This document shows, one piece after another, positions 1-8,279 of a DNA stretch of 41,468 bases. Where the stretch lies: assembly GCF_000281085.1 (NCBI RefSeq), contig NZ_JH767522.1:184974-226441 (forward strand), in the 5' to 3' direction. Below the pieces are notes generated by a model. It was not told where the DNA came from, ran no database searches, and saw nothing but the letters and a program-made list of their open reading frames with translations. This DNA is from Catenovulum agarivorans YM01. Its GTDB lineage: Bacteria; Pseudomonadota; Gammaproteobacteria; Enterobacterales; Alteromonadaceae. Position numbers and translations under genes: made by a program. How positions within the stretch are numbered: the first letter of the stretch is position 1; each line of letters starts with the position of its first letter.

Positions 1-2
1 AA

Positions 3-1199
3 CGTTTTATCATGGTGTATTACCCAAATGGTTGTGTGCGTGATTCATGGCACAACTATGCGCTTGGCCCACTCAATGCGAACAGCTTTGCAGCCAGCCC
101 ATTAGCACCACTTGGGAATCATTTCGATAAAATGTTACCAATCAAAAACCTGACTCTTGCCGGTCATGGTGGTAGTACAGGCCATCCTGAAGCATGCCGC
201 GGCGTGTTTTCAGGTGGTATGGACGGCGCAACCAGCTTTGATGTCAGCATAGGTGAAAATTTAGGTGGGCAGCTTACCAATAACATGCATGTTGGCTGTT
301 TCTCATCTAAAGCAATCAGTGTCGACTATATGCCGTTTACTGATAAAAACGGTAACAAGATCAAGGTTTCAGATGATCCTCAGCTTATTTACGACAATCT
401 GCTAGCAGATGTTGTGACTGGAGATCCAAACGACGTACCACCAGAAACTCTGCGTCGTCGTCGCGTATTAGAATCCTTGCAAGAAAACTTAGACCTGTTA
501 CAAGCCAACAGCTTAAATGTGAAACAGCAAGGTAAATTAATGCAGCATGAAGAAGCACTGAATTATTATCAAAACTTGCTCAACAATAGTTTAAATGTGG
601 GTACAGGTACGTACTCACGTCCAACTATTGGCATGACAGATAATGATGAAGATGCTGAGTTAATTGCTCAAGCTCAAATGCGCAATATTGCGATGGCGTT
701 TGAAGCCAACATCACCCGCACTGCGACTTTCCAGTTTATGGGTGCGCAGGATGAATCTGTGCGAATTAACTTTGAAAGTATTCGTGACCGTATGGGTGAT
801 TTTGGTTTTGATCCTAAGTTGTATTGGAACGAAACTCGTAGCCATGTAAGTTCTCACAACGAGTCGGACTTATTTAATACCCAAACTTTCTGGTACAACT
901 TGATGATTGCCTACTTGATGGACGAGCTAGCAGCTCGCCCTGACAATGCGTACGGCGGCACTTTACTCGACAACACTTTAATATTGGTGATGTCTGAAGT
1001 TGGTGGTGGTAATCACCAAATGGATAACCCGGGTACTTATGTTGCTGGCGGTGCAGGTGCGGCAATCCGCACTGGTAATGCGATTGATGCTGGCGGCGCG
1101 GGTATGTCGAATTTGTATTGGGATATTTCTAACGCCTTTGGTTTAGGTTGGGGCAATTATGGCAACAGCTTTGGTGGCATAAACGGCTTCCAAGTTTAG
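3..1199 (+). CDS. DUF1552 family protein, 3' part (5' end outside window)
   Basis: The reading frame is open to the left edge, so the start and any export signal are outside the window. The visible part begins with a Y-x-P-N-G strand, continues through a GH-rich segment (GHGGSTGHPEACRGVFSGG) and a helical middle with RRRRVLESLQENLDLLQ, and ends with a glycine-rich tail (GGGNHQMDNPGTYVAGG). This layout fits the DUF1552 family, which is related to DUF1501 and the alkaline phosphatase/sulfatase fold. These proteins are usually exported and often sit beside DUF1592/DUF1588 cytochrome-type proteins; that partner, if present, would lie to the left. The substrate is unknown. A strong intrinsic terminator follows the stop codon, so this is the last gene of its unit. 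Confidence 0.75.
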   Translation, partial: RFIMVYYPNGCVRDSWHNYALGPLNANSFAASPLAPLGNHFDKMLPIKNLTLAGHGGSTGHPEACRGVFSGGMDGATSFDVSIGENLGGQLTNNMHVGCFSSKAISVDYMPFTDKNGNKIKVSDDPQLIYDNLLADVVTGDPNDVPPETLRRRRVLESLQENLDLLQANSLNVKQQGKLMQHEEALNYYQNLLNNSLNVGTGTYSRPTIGMTDNDEDAELIAQAQMRNIAMAFEANITRTATFQFMGAQDESVRINFESIRDRMGDFGFDPKLYWNETRSHVSSHNESDLFNTQTFWYNLMIAYLMDELAARPDNAYGGTLLDNTLILVMSEVGGGNHQMDNPGTYVAGGAGAAIRTGNAIDAGGAGMSNLYWDISNAFGLGWGNYGNSFGGINGFQV

Positions 1200-1253
1200 T
1201 ATATTCTTGCGCTAAACAATGCTGAGTTGTGCAGCTCAGCAGCACATAGTTTC

Positions 1254-1288
1254 AAAGCCGCTTATTGAAAAATAAGCGGCTTTTTTTG
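1254..1288 (+). terminator. Intrinsic terminator after the DUF1552 gene
   Basis: Perfect 13-bp inverted repeat (AAAGCCGCTTATT / AATAAGCGGCTTT) closing a GAAA tetraloop. The T-rich tail on the + strand begins inside the right arm. Confidence 0.92.
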
Positions 1289-1399
1289 TTTTGATAGCTA
1301 GTACCTAGTCGATGATGAATTTGAGACTTCAATCGCTTCACTCCAAACGGTCACTTAAACATAAGGTAAAACAAAAACGCTTTAACTTCGGAGCAAGCA

Positions 1400-1507
1400 G
1401 GCTGGAAATCACGAATAACTCACCAAACGCTGCAAGTCATCCCTGAGCGCTCTCGAATTGCATCCATGCAATTCAAGGTTGGTTCGTTTATTCGCAATTC
1501 CCATCCC
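1400..1507 (-). repeat. Hairpin repeat element E
   Basis: Read on the minus strand, an inner palindrome GAATTGCAT-GG-ATGCAATTC is followed by GAGAGCGCTCAGGGATGA and then GCAGCGTTT. Imperfect outer arms (GGAATTGCGAATAA versus GGAAATCACGAATAA) close a larger hairpin. The order of blocks matches the elements at 1756-1866 and 34339-34452, although the arm sequences differ. Confidence 0.7.
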
Positions 1508-1545
1508 TACTAAACTTATTTATCGCGGCAGAAAAATAGCAGCAC

Positions 1546-1668
1546 CTCAATAGGTAAAAAGAGCTAGAGCAATAACTTAGAGCAAAATTTCTTTTTCATG
1601 GATGAAAAAGCGAAGCGTACAAGGATGTATTCACAGCGGTTTTGCGAAAGTTTTGCTCTGGCTCTTTT
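1546..1668 (+). repeat. Hairpin repeat element A (near-identical inverted copy at 34160-34285)
   Basis: About 120 bp with imperfect terminal inverted repeats (AAAAGAGCTAGAGCA at the left, the complement of AAAAGAGCCAGAGCA at the right). The inner hairpin is CTTTTTCAT-GG-ATGAAAAAG, followed by GCGAAGCG, AAGGATGTATTCACAGCG and TTTTGCGAA. By eye it differs from the reverse complement of the copy at 34160-34285 at about three positions. No transposase is nearby, so it could be a MITE or a REP-like hairpin. Confidence 0.8.
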
Positions 1669-1755
1669 GAACATATAGCACACACTCCAAGCACCAACTA
1701 ACTTTAACTTCGGGGCAAGCAGCTGCAAAACAGCAGCGACTACATTACCTGATTG

Positions 1756-1866
1756 AAGCCTGTTTAAATGCTGATTTTCTAAAACTTCAAAAGATATGGA
1801 TATCTTTTGTGAGCGGCCAGGGACTGGCGAATAGCGTTTTTAGAAAATTATGCTTCAAACGGGCTT
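1756..1866 (+). repeat. Hairpin repeat element B
   Basis: Outer arms AAGCCTGTTTAAATGCTGA.. and ..TTATGCTTCAAACGGGCTT pair imperfectly. They enclose an inner hairpin AAAAGATAT-GG-ATATCTTTT followed by GTGAGCGGCCAGGGACTGG and AATAGCGTTTTTAG. The right arm recurs, reverse-complemented, at about 34107-34139 next to the other copy of element A, so both loci carry pieces of the same composite. Confidence 0.75.
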
Positions 1867-1885
1867 AGTTGCACCGCGCAGACAG

Positions 1886-3199
1886 CTATTTAACTCTATC
1901 AGTTAGCCACTCTGGTAAATAGACAATACAAATATTCAAGCTGCGGTTGTCTTCCGACAACATAGCTGACTGAATTTGAACTTTTTTGCTATCCGCACTA
2001 AAAGTTGGATGCACATGGTCACGCGCTGTGGTTTTATGCCCAGAAGTTAACAACATCTGCTCGCCAGTTTTGCGATCATACAAATACAAATCACGCGCAA
2101 AATCATCACCTACAGCCCAACGACCATTTGGTGAACCGTGCACATGCCAAACACCACTGCCCTGTTGCGGTTGACCAACAATATGCATTTCATTAGTACG
2201 CAAGTTAACAATGCCTAGACCCGTTGGCTTTTCGCGAGTGCCAGAAGGCCCCCAACCGTCATTAGTGCCAACATCCCTATGACCCATTAACGCAAATGCG
2301 ACTTCATCTTTGGTAATAATGGCTTCGTGAGTTACCCAATCATAATCAGCTTCTGGGAATAAAGGGCGCGCCTTTTCACCCACTTTAACTGTCCACATAC
2401 GCTGTGGTGATTTACCGCCGGTTTCCCAACTAAAAACTAACTCGCGTGAAACCCAAGGGTTAGTTTGAATATGCCCAGCTTGAAATGGCACAACTGTGAC
2501 AATATCAATTTCACCGGTTTTAACATTCATACTGGCAATACCTGTTGGCCCAGCGCCCATATTGCGTGGGCCAAAAGTATCACTCACTTTAGTGCCTGCA
2601 GGTAAATGTTTGGCAGCTTCTTCACGGCCAATGCGAAAATAAATTAAATCTTCTTTTGCATCTAACGCCATGTCACCACCCGCGCCCATACTCGCAGGTA
2701 CAGTACCGACAATGCGCTGATAAACACCTTCGCCTTTTACTTGCTGTTTATTCACATCGGCAAATAACTTAGCTAAATCCACTTCAACAATTTGTTTATC
2801 AGCATCATTATTGCCATATCTCGGCTGTTTATTCGCAGCAGATGTTGCATCACGCATCACATATAATTTCATCGCCTGACGCGCGTTAACCAACATGCCA
2901 AAATAACCACCTTGGGTAATTTGCACTATGCAGCCATCTTGCTCATTCACCGCCATAGCTTCGCCGGCAACACGGCCAGAGCGAAATACCAACCAATTGC
3001 CATCTGCAGTCCACTGCAGATGAGTTGGATAAATTTTCGAATCACCCTTTGCTTGGGTGGTTAAAAAAGCCAGTTTGACGCCGGTTACTGGATCAGTAAT
3101 CACCTTCTTTTCAGACGGAAATACTTGGCCGATTTCGGCCTGAACAACAAAACTAGCCAACAAACTAATAGTTACAAAAAACATACGAACAAATTGCAT
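1886..3199 (-). CDS. Exported oligogalacturonate-lyase-like (PL22-type) beta-propeller
   Basis: Predicted exported protein of 437 residues counted from the ATG at 3199. An in-frame GTG at 3229 would add ten residues; neither start has a strong ribosome site. A signal peptide (MQFVRMFFVTISLLASFVVQA) ends just before EIGQ. The mature part opens with a PSE..DP.TGVKLAFLT block and WTADGNWLVFRSGR, typical of the TolB-like propeller of oligogalacturonate lyases. It ends with WHVHGSPNGRWAVGDD and DHVHPTFSADSK, histidine clusters in the region where PL22 enzymes bind their metal. I infer periplasmic cleavage of uronate oligosaccharides. It could instead be a lyase-fold paralogue with another substrate. 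It is monocistronic and convergent with the DUF1552 side. Confidence 0.6.
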   Translation of the reverse strand: MQFVRMFFVTISLLASFVVQAEIGQVFPSEKKVITDPVTGVKLAFLTTQAKGDSKIYPTHLQWTADGNWLVFRSGRVAGEAMAVNEQDGCIVQITQGGYFGMLVNARQAMKLYVMRDATSAANKQPRYGNNDADKQIVEVDLAKLFADVNKQQVKGEGVYQRIVGTVPASMGAGGDMALDAKEDLIYFRIGREEAAKHLPAGTKVSDTFGPRNMGAGPTGIASMNVKTGEIDIVTVVPFQAGHIQTNPWVSRELVFSWETGGKSPQRMWTVKVGEKARPLFPEADYDWVTHEAIITKDEVAFALMGHRDVGTNDGWGPSGTREKPTGLGIVNLRTNEMHIVGQPQQGSGVWHVHGSPNGRWAVGDDFARDLYLYDRKTGEQMLLTSGHKTTARDHVHPTFSADSKKVQIQSAMLSEDNRSLNICIVYLPEWLTDRVK

Positions 3200-3367
3200 A
3201 AGCTTCACACAAAAACCAAATTTAATCACATTCGGTCAATTTAAATTTTAAGTGATTAAAATATTTTTCAGTGAGTTTTAACCTAGCAATATGTCGAAAG
3301 CCGCTATTCAACTCGACATCAAGCTGGGCTAATCTATACTGAAACACTAGAGCGTTTCTGCACACAA

Positions 3368-5794
3368 ATGGACTCCAGCACGATGCACTACTTAGAAAAT
3401 GAACTTCGAACACTAATCCAACAAGATCCCGAAATTTTTAAATTTGTCGAAAGTGTAGCGCTGGATGGCCTGTGGTATTGGGATTTAACTCAGCCAGAAC
3501 ACGAGTGGATGAATGAAAGGTTTTGGCAAATTTTAGGTTATGCCCCCGAAGATAAACGTCACCTTGCCAGTGAATGGCAAGACATTATTAATCCAGATGA
3601 TTTAGTGGTTGCAACCGACAATTTTTACAAACACTGTGAAAACCCCAAGCACCCATACGATCAAATTGTTCGATATACACATAAACAAGGCCATACTGTG
3701 TGGATCAGGTGTTATGGCAAAGCGATTAGAGATGAGCAAGGCCAACCAATTCGCATGTTAGGAGTTCACCAAGATGTAACCTCTTTTAAAAGTGTTGAAA
3801 GTAAATTACAACGCCAGCAACAAATGCTCGAACAAATGAGTGAGCTCGGTCGCATTGGCGCTTGGGAAGTGGATTTAGTTAACCAAAAATTGTACTGGTC
3901 ATCAATGACTAAACAAATCCATGAGGTTGCCGCGGATTATCAACCAAACATAGACACAGCGGTGACATTTTATAAAGCGGGTCATGCGCGCGCAACGATT
4001 GAAAAATTAGTAAATAAAAGCATAAAAACTGGGCAACCCTATAGCGCAGAGTTGCCACTGATCACGGCCAAAGGTCGAGAAATATGGATTGCGACTCGAG
4101 GCCGAACAGAAATGTTCGAAGGTGAATGTGTACGTATATTTGGCTCTATCCAAGATATCAGCGACAAAAAGTCAGCAGAAAAGGCTTTGATTGAAGCGAA
4201 AGAAGCAGCCGAGTCTGGTGACAAGAGTAAAAGTGAATTTTTGGCCACCATGAGCCATGAAATACGCACACCACTAAATGGAGTGCTTGGCATGCTCCAT
4301 CTGTTAGAACAATCCGGCTTAAATACACAGCAAACCAAACACCTAAAACTTGCGCGTAATAGTGCAAGTACACTGCTGAATACAATCAACGATATCTTAG
4401 ATTTCTCAAAATTAGATGCGAATAAAGTCACACTTGAAGGGCAAAAAATTAATCTAGTTGAATATCTTGAAGAATTTGCCCAAACGGTCGCGATTCGAGC
4501 CAATGATAAAGGCATTGAATTGATTCTAGATGTCAGTGCGGTTGAACACCCAGTTATCATCACAGATCCATATAGATTGCGGCAAATTCTCGATAACTTG
4601 GTTAGTAATGCAATTAAGTTTACTCACAGAGGAAGTATCAGCCTCTATTGTGAAACCAAGCAAGTACACCAGTCGGTACTATTATCGATAGATGTGGCAG
4701 ATACTGGTATTGGTATAGATAAAGAGCAGCAAAAAAACTTATTTAAACATTTTTCACAAGTCGATAGCAGTACAACGCGGAAATATGGTGGCACAGGTTT
4801 AGGTTTAGTGATAGCACGTAAACTTTGCCAACTAATGGGCGGTGACATTAGCCTGACCAGCGAACCAGGTGCAGGCACTACATTTTCATTTTGCATTAAC
4901 ACCCAGTTGTTAGCTAATGAACAACCAACAACCTCTGACGACCCTATAGGGGAAAAACGCATAGGGACAATAGGTATTAGTCCAACGCAAAAAGAGGTGA
5001 TCACCAATTACGTTGTAAAATGGGGCGGCAACGAAGCGCTAGTCGCAGATATTTTACTCGATTTACAACAACACGAGTTAGCGCATCAACAAGTCATCAC
5101 ACAACAAATTGTATTAATTGATCATGCGCTTTATCACAATAATAGTGCCTTTATAAATCAATTAATTCAAACAACTAAAGAAAATGTCCACTGGTTATTA
5201 ATTGAACCCGTGGCGATGCAAGCACCTAAAGCCAAGTACCATAAAATTGGCTTTAAAAATTGTATATCTAAACCCATTTGCCCGAGTGAGCTATTTAATA
5301 AACTTAACATTCAGTGCGAAGACAATCCCGCTGAAAGCGACGAGCAAACAACCAAGATCACAGCATCGAATGAAGAACAACCAGCAACAACAAATAAAAA
5401 TAAACAGCATGTTTTATTGGTTGAGGACAATTTTATTAACACTGAAGTTGCCAAAGGCATATTGCAACATTTGGGCATGTCGGTGATCACAGCTGTGAAT
5501 GGGCAAGAATGCATTGAAATCTTAGCCCAAGAACAAGCCCACAACATATCTTTGATATTTATGGATTGCCAAATGCCTATCGTAGACGGATATCAAGCGA
5601 CTCAAATGATCCGAAACGGCGAAGCCAGCGAACAATTTAAACAAATTCCAATTATCGCCATGACGGCCAATTCGCTTAAAGGTGACAAAGAAAAATGTTT
5701 AGCCGCTGGGATGGACGATTATTTATCTAAACCTATTTCACCAGATAAAGTTGCAGAAAAATTACGCATCTGGTTACCGAATAAAACTCAATAA
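3368..5794 (+). CDS. Hybrid sensor histidine kinase (PAS-PAS-HisKA-HATPase-REC)
   Basis: 808 residues without an evident transmembrane segment, so probably cytosolic. Two PAS/PAC modules (about 22-140 and 150-270, each ending in a G.. QD(V/I) PAC strand) precede the HisKA dimerisation helix with the phospho-accepting H297 in MSHEIRTPLNG. The ATPase domain (about 398-515) has NLVSNAIKF, DTGIGI and GGTGLGL. Residues about 525-640 look like a degenerate receiver lacking a clear phospho-acceptor. The C-terminal receiver (about 680-803) carries VEDN, D733 in FMDCQMPIVDG, and a KP motif. There is no Hpt domain, so phosphorelay output must use a separate Hpt protein. No response regulator gene is adjacent, making it an orphan kinase. 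PAS ligands cannot be told from the sequence. Confidence 0.9.
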   Translation: MDSSTMHYLENELRTLIQQDPEIFKFVESVALDGLWYWDLTQPEHEWMNERFWQILGYAPEDKRHLASEWQDIINPDDLVVATDNFYKHCENPKHPYDQIVRYTHKQGHTVWIRCYGKAIRDEQGQPIRMLGVHQDVTSFKSVESKLQRQQQMLEQMSELGRIGAWEVDLVNQKLYWSSMTKQIHEVAADYQPNIDTAVTFYKAGHARATIEKLVNKSIKTGQPYSAELPLITAKGREIWIATRGRTEMFEGECVRIFGSIQDISDKKSAEKALIEAKEAAESGDKSKSEFLATMSHEIRTPLNGVLGMLHLLEQSGLNTQQTKHLKLARNSASTLLNTINDILDFSKLDANKVTLEGQKINLVEYLEEFAQTVAIRANDKGIELILDVSAVEHPVIITDPYRLRQILDNLVSNAIKFTHRGSISLYCETKQVHQSVLLSIDVADTGIGIDKEQQKNLFKHFSQVDSSTTRKYGGTGLGLVIARKLCQLMGGDISLTSEPGAGTTFSFCINTQLLANEQPTTSDDPIGEKRIGTIGISPTQKEVITNYVVKWGGNEALVADILLDLQQHELAHQQVITQQIVLIDHALYHNNSAFINQLIQTTKENVHWLLIEPVAMQAPKAKYHKIGFKNCISKPICPSELFNKLNIQCEDNPAESDEQTTKITASNEEQPATTNKNKQHVLLVEDNFINTEVAKGILQHLGMSVITAVNGQECIEILAQEQAHNISLIFMDCQMPIVDGYQATQMIRNGEASEQFKQIPIIAMTANSLKGDKEKCLAAGMDDYLSKPISPDKVAEKLRIWLPNKTQ

Positions 5795-5799
5795 CATGC

Positions 5800-5819
5800 T
5801 AAACTGCGTTCAGTTTTTA
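5800..5819 (+). terminator. Weak terminator-like hairpin after the hybrid kinase
   Basis: AAACTG-CGTT-CAGTTT stem followed by TTT. The stem is only six pairs and A/T-rich, so efficiency is doubtful. Confidence 0.35.
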
Positions 5820-5835
5820 GATGTATTGATTGATT

Positions 5836-6510
5836 ATGCAAAAAATTACCACCTTATTATTCGACCTAGACGGCACTTTAGTTGACAGTGCCCCAGATTT
5901 AGCCGCAGCGGTAAATAAAACTTTAGCTGTATTACAACGCGACACTTTTGACGAACAACAAATTCGCACTTGGGTTGGCAATGGCGCAAAAGTATTAATT
6001 GAACGAGCCTTATCCGGCAGCCAACAAATAGACCCAGAGTTAGACAGCGCGCTTGCAAACGATGCTTTGGGCTTGTTCTTAAAACATTATCAACAAGATG
6101 TTTGTGTGTATTCAAAGCTGTATGCGGGTGTTGCTACAACACTTCAACAACTAAAAAATGCAGGTTTTACTCTAGCTATTGTCACTAATAAACCAGAAAA
6201 GTTTATTCAGCCAATTTTAGCCAAATTGCAAATTGCCGAGTTCTTTTGTTCAAGCCTTGGTGGTGATAGCTTGCCGGAGAAAAAACCGTCACCTCAACCA
6301 CTATTGCATATATGCCAGCAGCTCAATGTTGCAGTGGAAAACACACTAATGATCGGCGATTCACACAATGATATTCTGGCTGCCAAAGCAGCTAATATGC
6401 AGAGTATTGGTTTAACCTATGGGTATAACTATGGTGAAGATATTAATAAACACCAACCAGATTGGGTGTTTGATAATTTTGCGGATATTGTCTCTGTTGT
6501 GATGAAATAA
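5836..6510 (+). CDS. gph: Phosphoglycolate phosphatase-like HAD hydrolase
   Basis: 224 residues from the ATG at 5836; an in-frame TTG at 5830 is less likely. HAD motifs are complete: motif I D10-L-D12-G-T, motif II in IVTNKP, the motif III lysine around EKKPSPQP, and motif IV IGDSHNDILAAKAA. The cap domain inserted after motif I is of the Gph/PGP type. The expected reaction is dephosphorylation of 2-phosphoglycolate, a by-product of DNA end repair and metabolism. It is somewhat shorter than the E. coli enzyme (252 residues) and does not sit in the usual dam-rpe-gph-trpS neighbourhood, so another small HAD substrate is possible. Confidence 0.75.
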   Translation: MQKITTLLFDLDGTLVDSAPDLAAAVNKTLAVLQRDTFDEQQIRTWVGNGAKVLIERALSGSQQIDPELDSALANDALGLFLKHYQQDVCVYSKLYAGVATTLQQLKNAGFTLAIVTNKPEKFIQPILAKLQIAEFFCSSLGGDSLPEKKPSPQPLLHICQQLNVAVENTLMIGDSHNDILAAKAANMQSIGLTYGYNYGEDINKHQPDWVFDNFADIVSVVMK

Positions 6511-6556
6511 ACGAGCAGCCATCCCCTTAACACAACAATACAAAAAGGAATGCACT

Positions 6557-7867
6557 TTGAAACTAGAAAAAGACACAGTTGGAAGTTTAATCGCAGCATT
6601 TAACGCTGCTCCTTCTAGTGAGCTAGCTAAACTTATCTGCCTCAATTTAGATCAAGTCGAAGATAAAACACATGCAGCTAAGTTTAGCCAATACATCCAA
6701 GCCCCCATAAGCAATGATGAACTCAGCAAAATTCAGCGTCATTTTTTAGCTGATTTCGGATTAAGTTCAATAGAACATCTATACGACCTAAATAATCCTC
6801 AACAAAGCCAGCTTAAAGTGGAGGCGTATATAAATTGTGGTCAATTCGACCGAGCTAAAACTTTGTATATGGAGCTTGTAGAGGCAAATCCAGAGTTAAA
6901 AAATCCTCAACTTGAGTCATTGCTCTCAATTCCACCAACCAAAGAACGCCCAAAACTCAAAGTAATTGAAGCCGAACAAAACGTAGTACAGATTGAAAAG
7001 TTTAAAGGCCAAGTAACTAATTTTTCGAGTGTTGTTGGTTTGACTGACGTCAAAAAACAAATCCATAAAAAGATAATACTGCCTTATCAAAAACCAAGCA
7101 TATTTCAAAGGTTCAAGAAAAAAGTAGGCGGTGGCGTTATTTTATACGGGCCGCCAGGGTGTGGAAAAACACTATTGGCTCGGGCAACCGCAGGTGAATG
7201 TAAGGCAAATTTCTACAACATTGAAATTTCAGACGTGCTCGATATGTTTATTGGTCAATCCGAGGGGAAGCTGCACGATATTTTTGAAAAAGCGCGCCAA
7301 AACACGCCTTGCGTGCTGTTTTTTGATGAATTAGAAGCACTAGCGAGTAAACGCGAATTCAACAAAAATAGTGCTCATCAATTAGTCAGCCAATTTTTAA
7401 CTGAGTTAGACGGATTTGAACAAAAAAATAACGGTGTATTGGTGTTAGCATCAACTAATGTACCCTGGTCAATAGATTCTGCATTTATGCGCCCTGGCCG
7501 CTTCGACAGAATGTTTTTTATTCCACCGCCAGATAAAGAAGCCAGATTAGCCATATTAAAACATTATCTTGAACAAAAGCCTTTTGATTCAAATATTGAA
7601 TTAACACAGATAGCGGCTAAAACGTCCGGCTATTCTGGCGCCGACCTAGAAAATTTAATTGAAATGGCCGCAGATGAAGCTATAGATGAAACACTCGAAA
7701 GTGGTGAAGAGGTACAAATCAATCAACAACATTTGTCTGAAGCACTTAAACAGGCAAAACCAAGTACAATAGAATGGTTAACCACAGCTAAAAATTACGC
7801 AAAATACGCCAACGATGGTGGGAAATACGACCAAGTTTTGGAGTTTATAAAAAAACATGGAAAATAA
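6557..7867 (+). CDS. TPR/AAA+ ATPase (single AAA domain, CDC48/FtsH-like)
   Basis: 436 residues. The TTG start at 6557 is supported by an AAGGA ribosome site seven bases upstream; the ATG at 6550 is in another frame and soon stops. Residues 1-125 are helical, with a TPR-like pair around 85-110. The AAA module has Walker A GPPGCGKT (198-205), Walker B LFFDELEA (D257, E258), sensor-1 N301 and arginine fingers in MRPGRFDR (about 312-318), followed by the helical lid with SGYSGADLENL. A conserved-looking tail contains WLTTAKNYAKYAN. The family remodels or unfolds proteins. The substrate is unknown, but the two overlapping downstream genes encode membrane proteins, so action at the inner membrane is inferred. 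Confidence 0.85.
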   Translation: MKLEKDTVGSLIAAFNAAPSSELAKLICLNLDQVEDKTHAAKFSQYIQAPISNDELSKIQRHFLADFGLSSIEHLYDLNNPQQSQLKVEAYINCGQFDRAKTLYMELVEANPELKNPQLESLLSIPPTKERPKLKVIEAEQNVVQIEKFKGQVTNFSSVVGLTDVKKQIHKKIILPYQKPSIFQRFKKKVGGGVILYGPPGCGKTLLARATAGECKANFYNIEISDVLDMFIGQSEGKLHDIFEKARQNTPCVLFFDELEALASKREFNKNSAHQLVSQFLTELDGFEQKNNGVLVLASTNVPWSIDSAFMRPGRFDRMFFIPPPDKEARLAILKHYLEQKPFDSNIELTQIAAKTSGYSGADLENLIEMAADEAIDETLESGEEVQINQQHLSEALKQAKPSTIEWLTTAKNYAKYANDGGKYDQVLEFIKKHGK

Positions 7868-8279
7868 TATCTATACAATTGCTGACGAGCCAAAACCGAA
7901 AAAGCTCAGTTATCTAGTACAAAACCCGACTATGATTATATTTGCCAGCATACTCATTCCAATTTTTTGGACACCACCTTTTGCAGGTAGATTGTGGATG
8001 CCATTAGTATGGATTGTTATAAATGGATATTTGTTAGGCAGTATCAGCTTCAAGAAAGAACTAGGTATAGCAATAGGTGCAGTGTTTGCAATGTTTTGTT
8101 CTTTTTTTGCATTAGGTGCATTAATACAACTAGACAACTTTTATACGAGCGAACAAATGCGCCCTTATTTTCAACTTTTTCTGAATGGCATTTTATTTTT
8201 TAGCTTGTACTGGATCAGCAGTAAACAAGAGCAGAGCTATAGTTTGTTTCAATACGCACAGGGCAATCATCATGGATGA
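7857..8279 (+). CDS. Small four-helix membrane protein of the AAA-TPR operon
   Basis: 140 residues. A hydrophilic N-terminus (about 1-22) is followed by hydrophobic segments near 25-42, 46-62, 68-92 and 105-121, and a short polar tail. No recognised domain. The start overlaps the end of the AAA gene by 11 bases and its stop overlaps the next start by 8 bases, so all three are likely translationally coupled. This suggests a membrane subunit or anchor working with the ATPase; that is inference from layout only. Confidence 0.75.
   Translation: MENNIYTIADEPKPKKLSYLVQNPTMIIFASILIPIFWTPPFAGRLWMPLVWIVINGYLLGSISFKKELGIAIGAVFAMFCSFFALGALIQLDNFYTSEQMRPYFQLFLNGILFFSLYWISSKQEQSYSLFQYAQGNHHG

Larger units (their letters stand above)
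1300..1885. other. Gene-free block holding three hairpin repeat elements
   Basis: I find no convincing coding region here. The stretch is filled by three related imperfect-palindrome elements, annotated separately at 1400-1507, 1546-1668 and 1756-1866. A short direct repeat also occurs, TTTAACTTCGG(A/G)GCAAGCAG, at about 1381-1400 and 1703-1722. The elements share an inner hairpin around ATGGAT followed by blocks of the type GAGCG, CAGGGA and AGCG. That points to a dispersed extragenic repeat family rather than gene decay. Confidence 0.7.

Noticed and set aside
1546-1668. Insertion sequence
   Set aside because: Inverted ends are present, but the element is only about 120 bp and no transposase or clear target duplication is visible.
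2005-2196. Short + strand frames opposite the lyase-like gene
   Set aside because: Low-complexity shadow translations of the minus-strand gene with no ribosome site.
4039-4563. 174-residue antisense frame inside the hybrid kinase gene
   Set aside because: It mirrors the kinase coding frame, which has all domain motifs; no independent coding signal.
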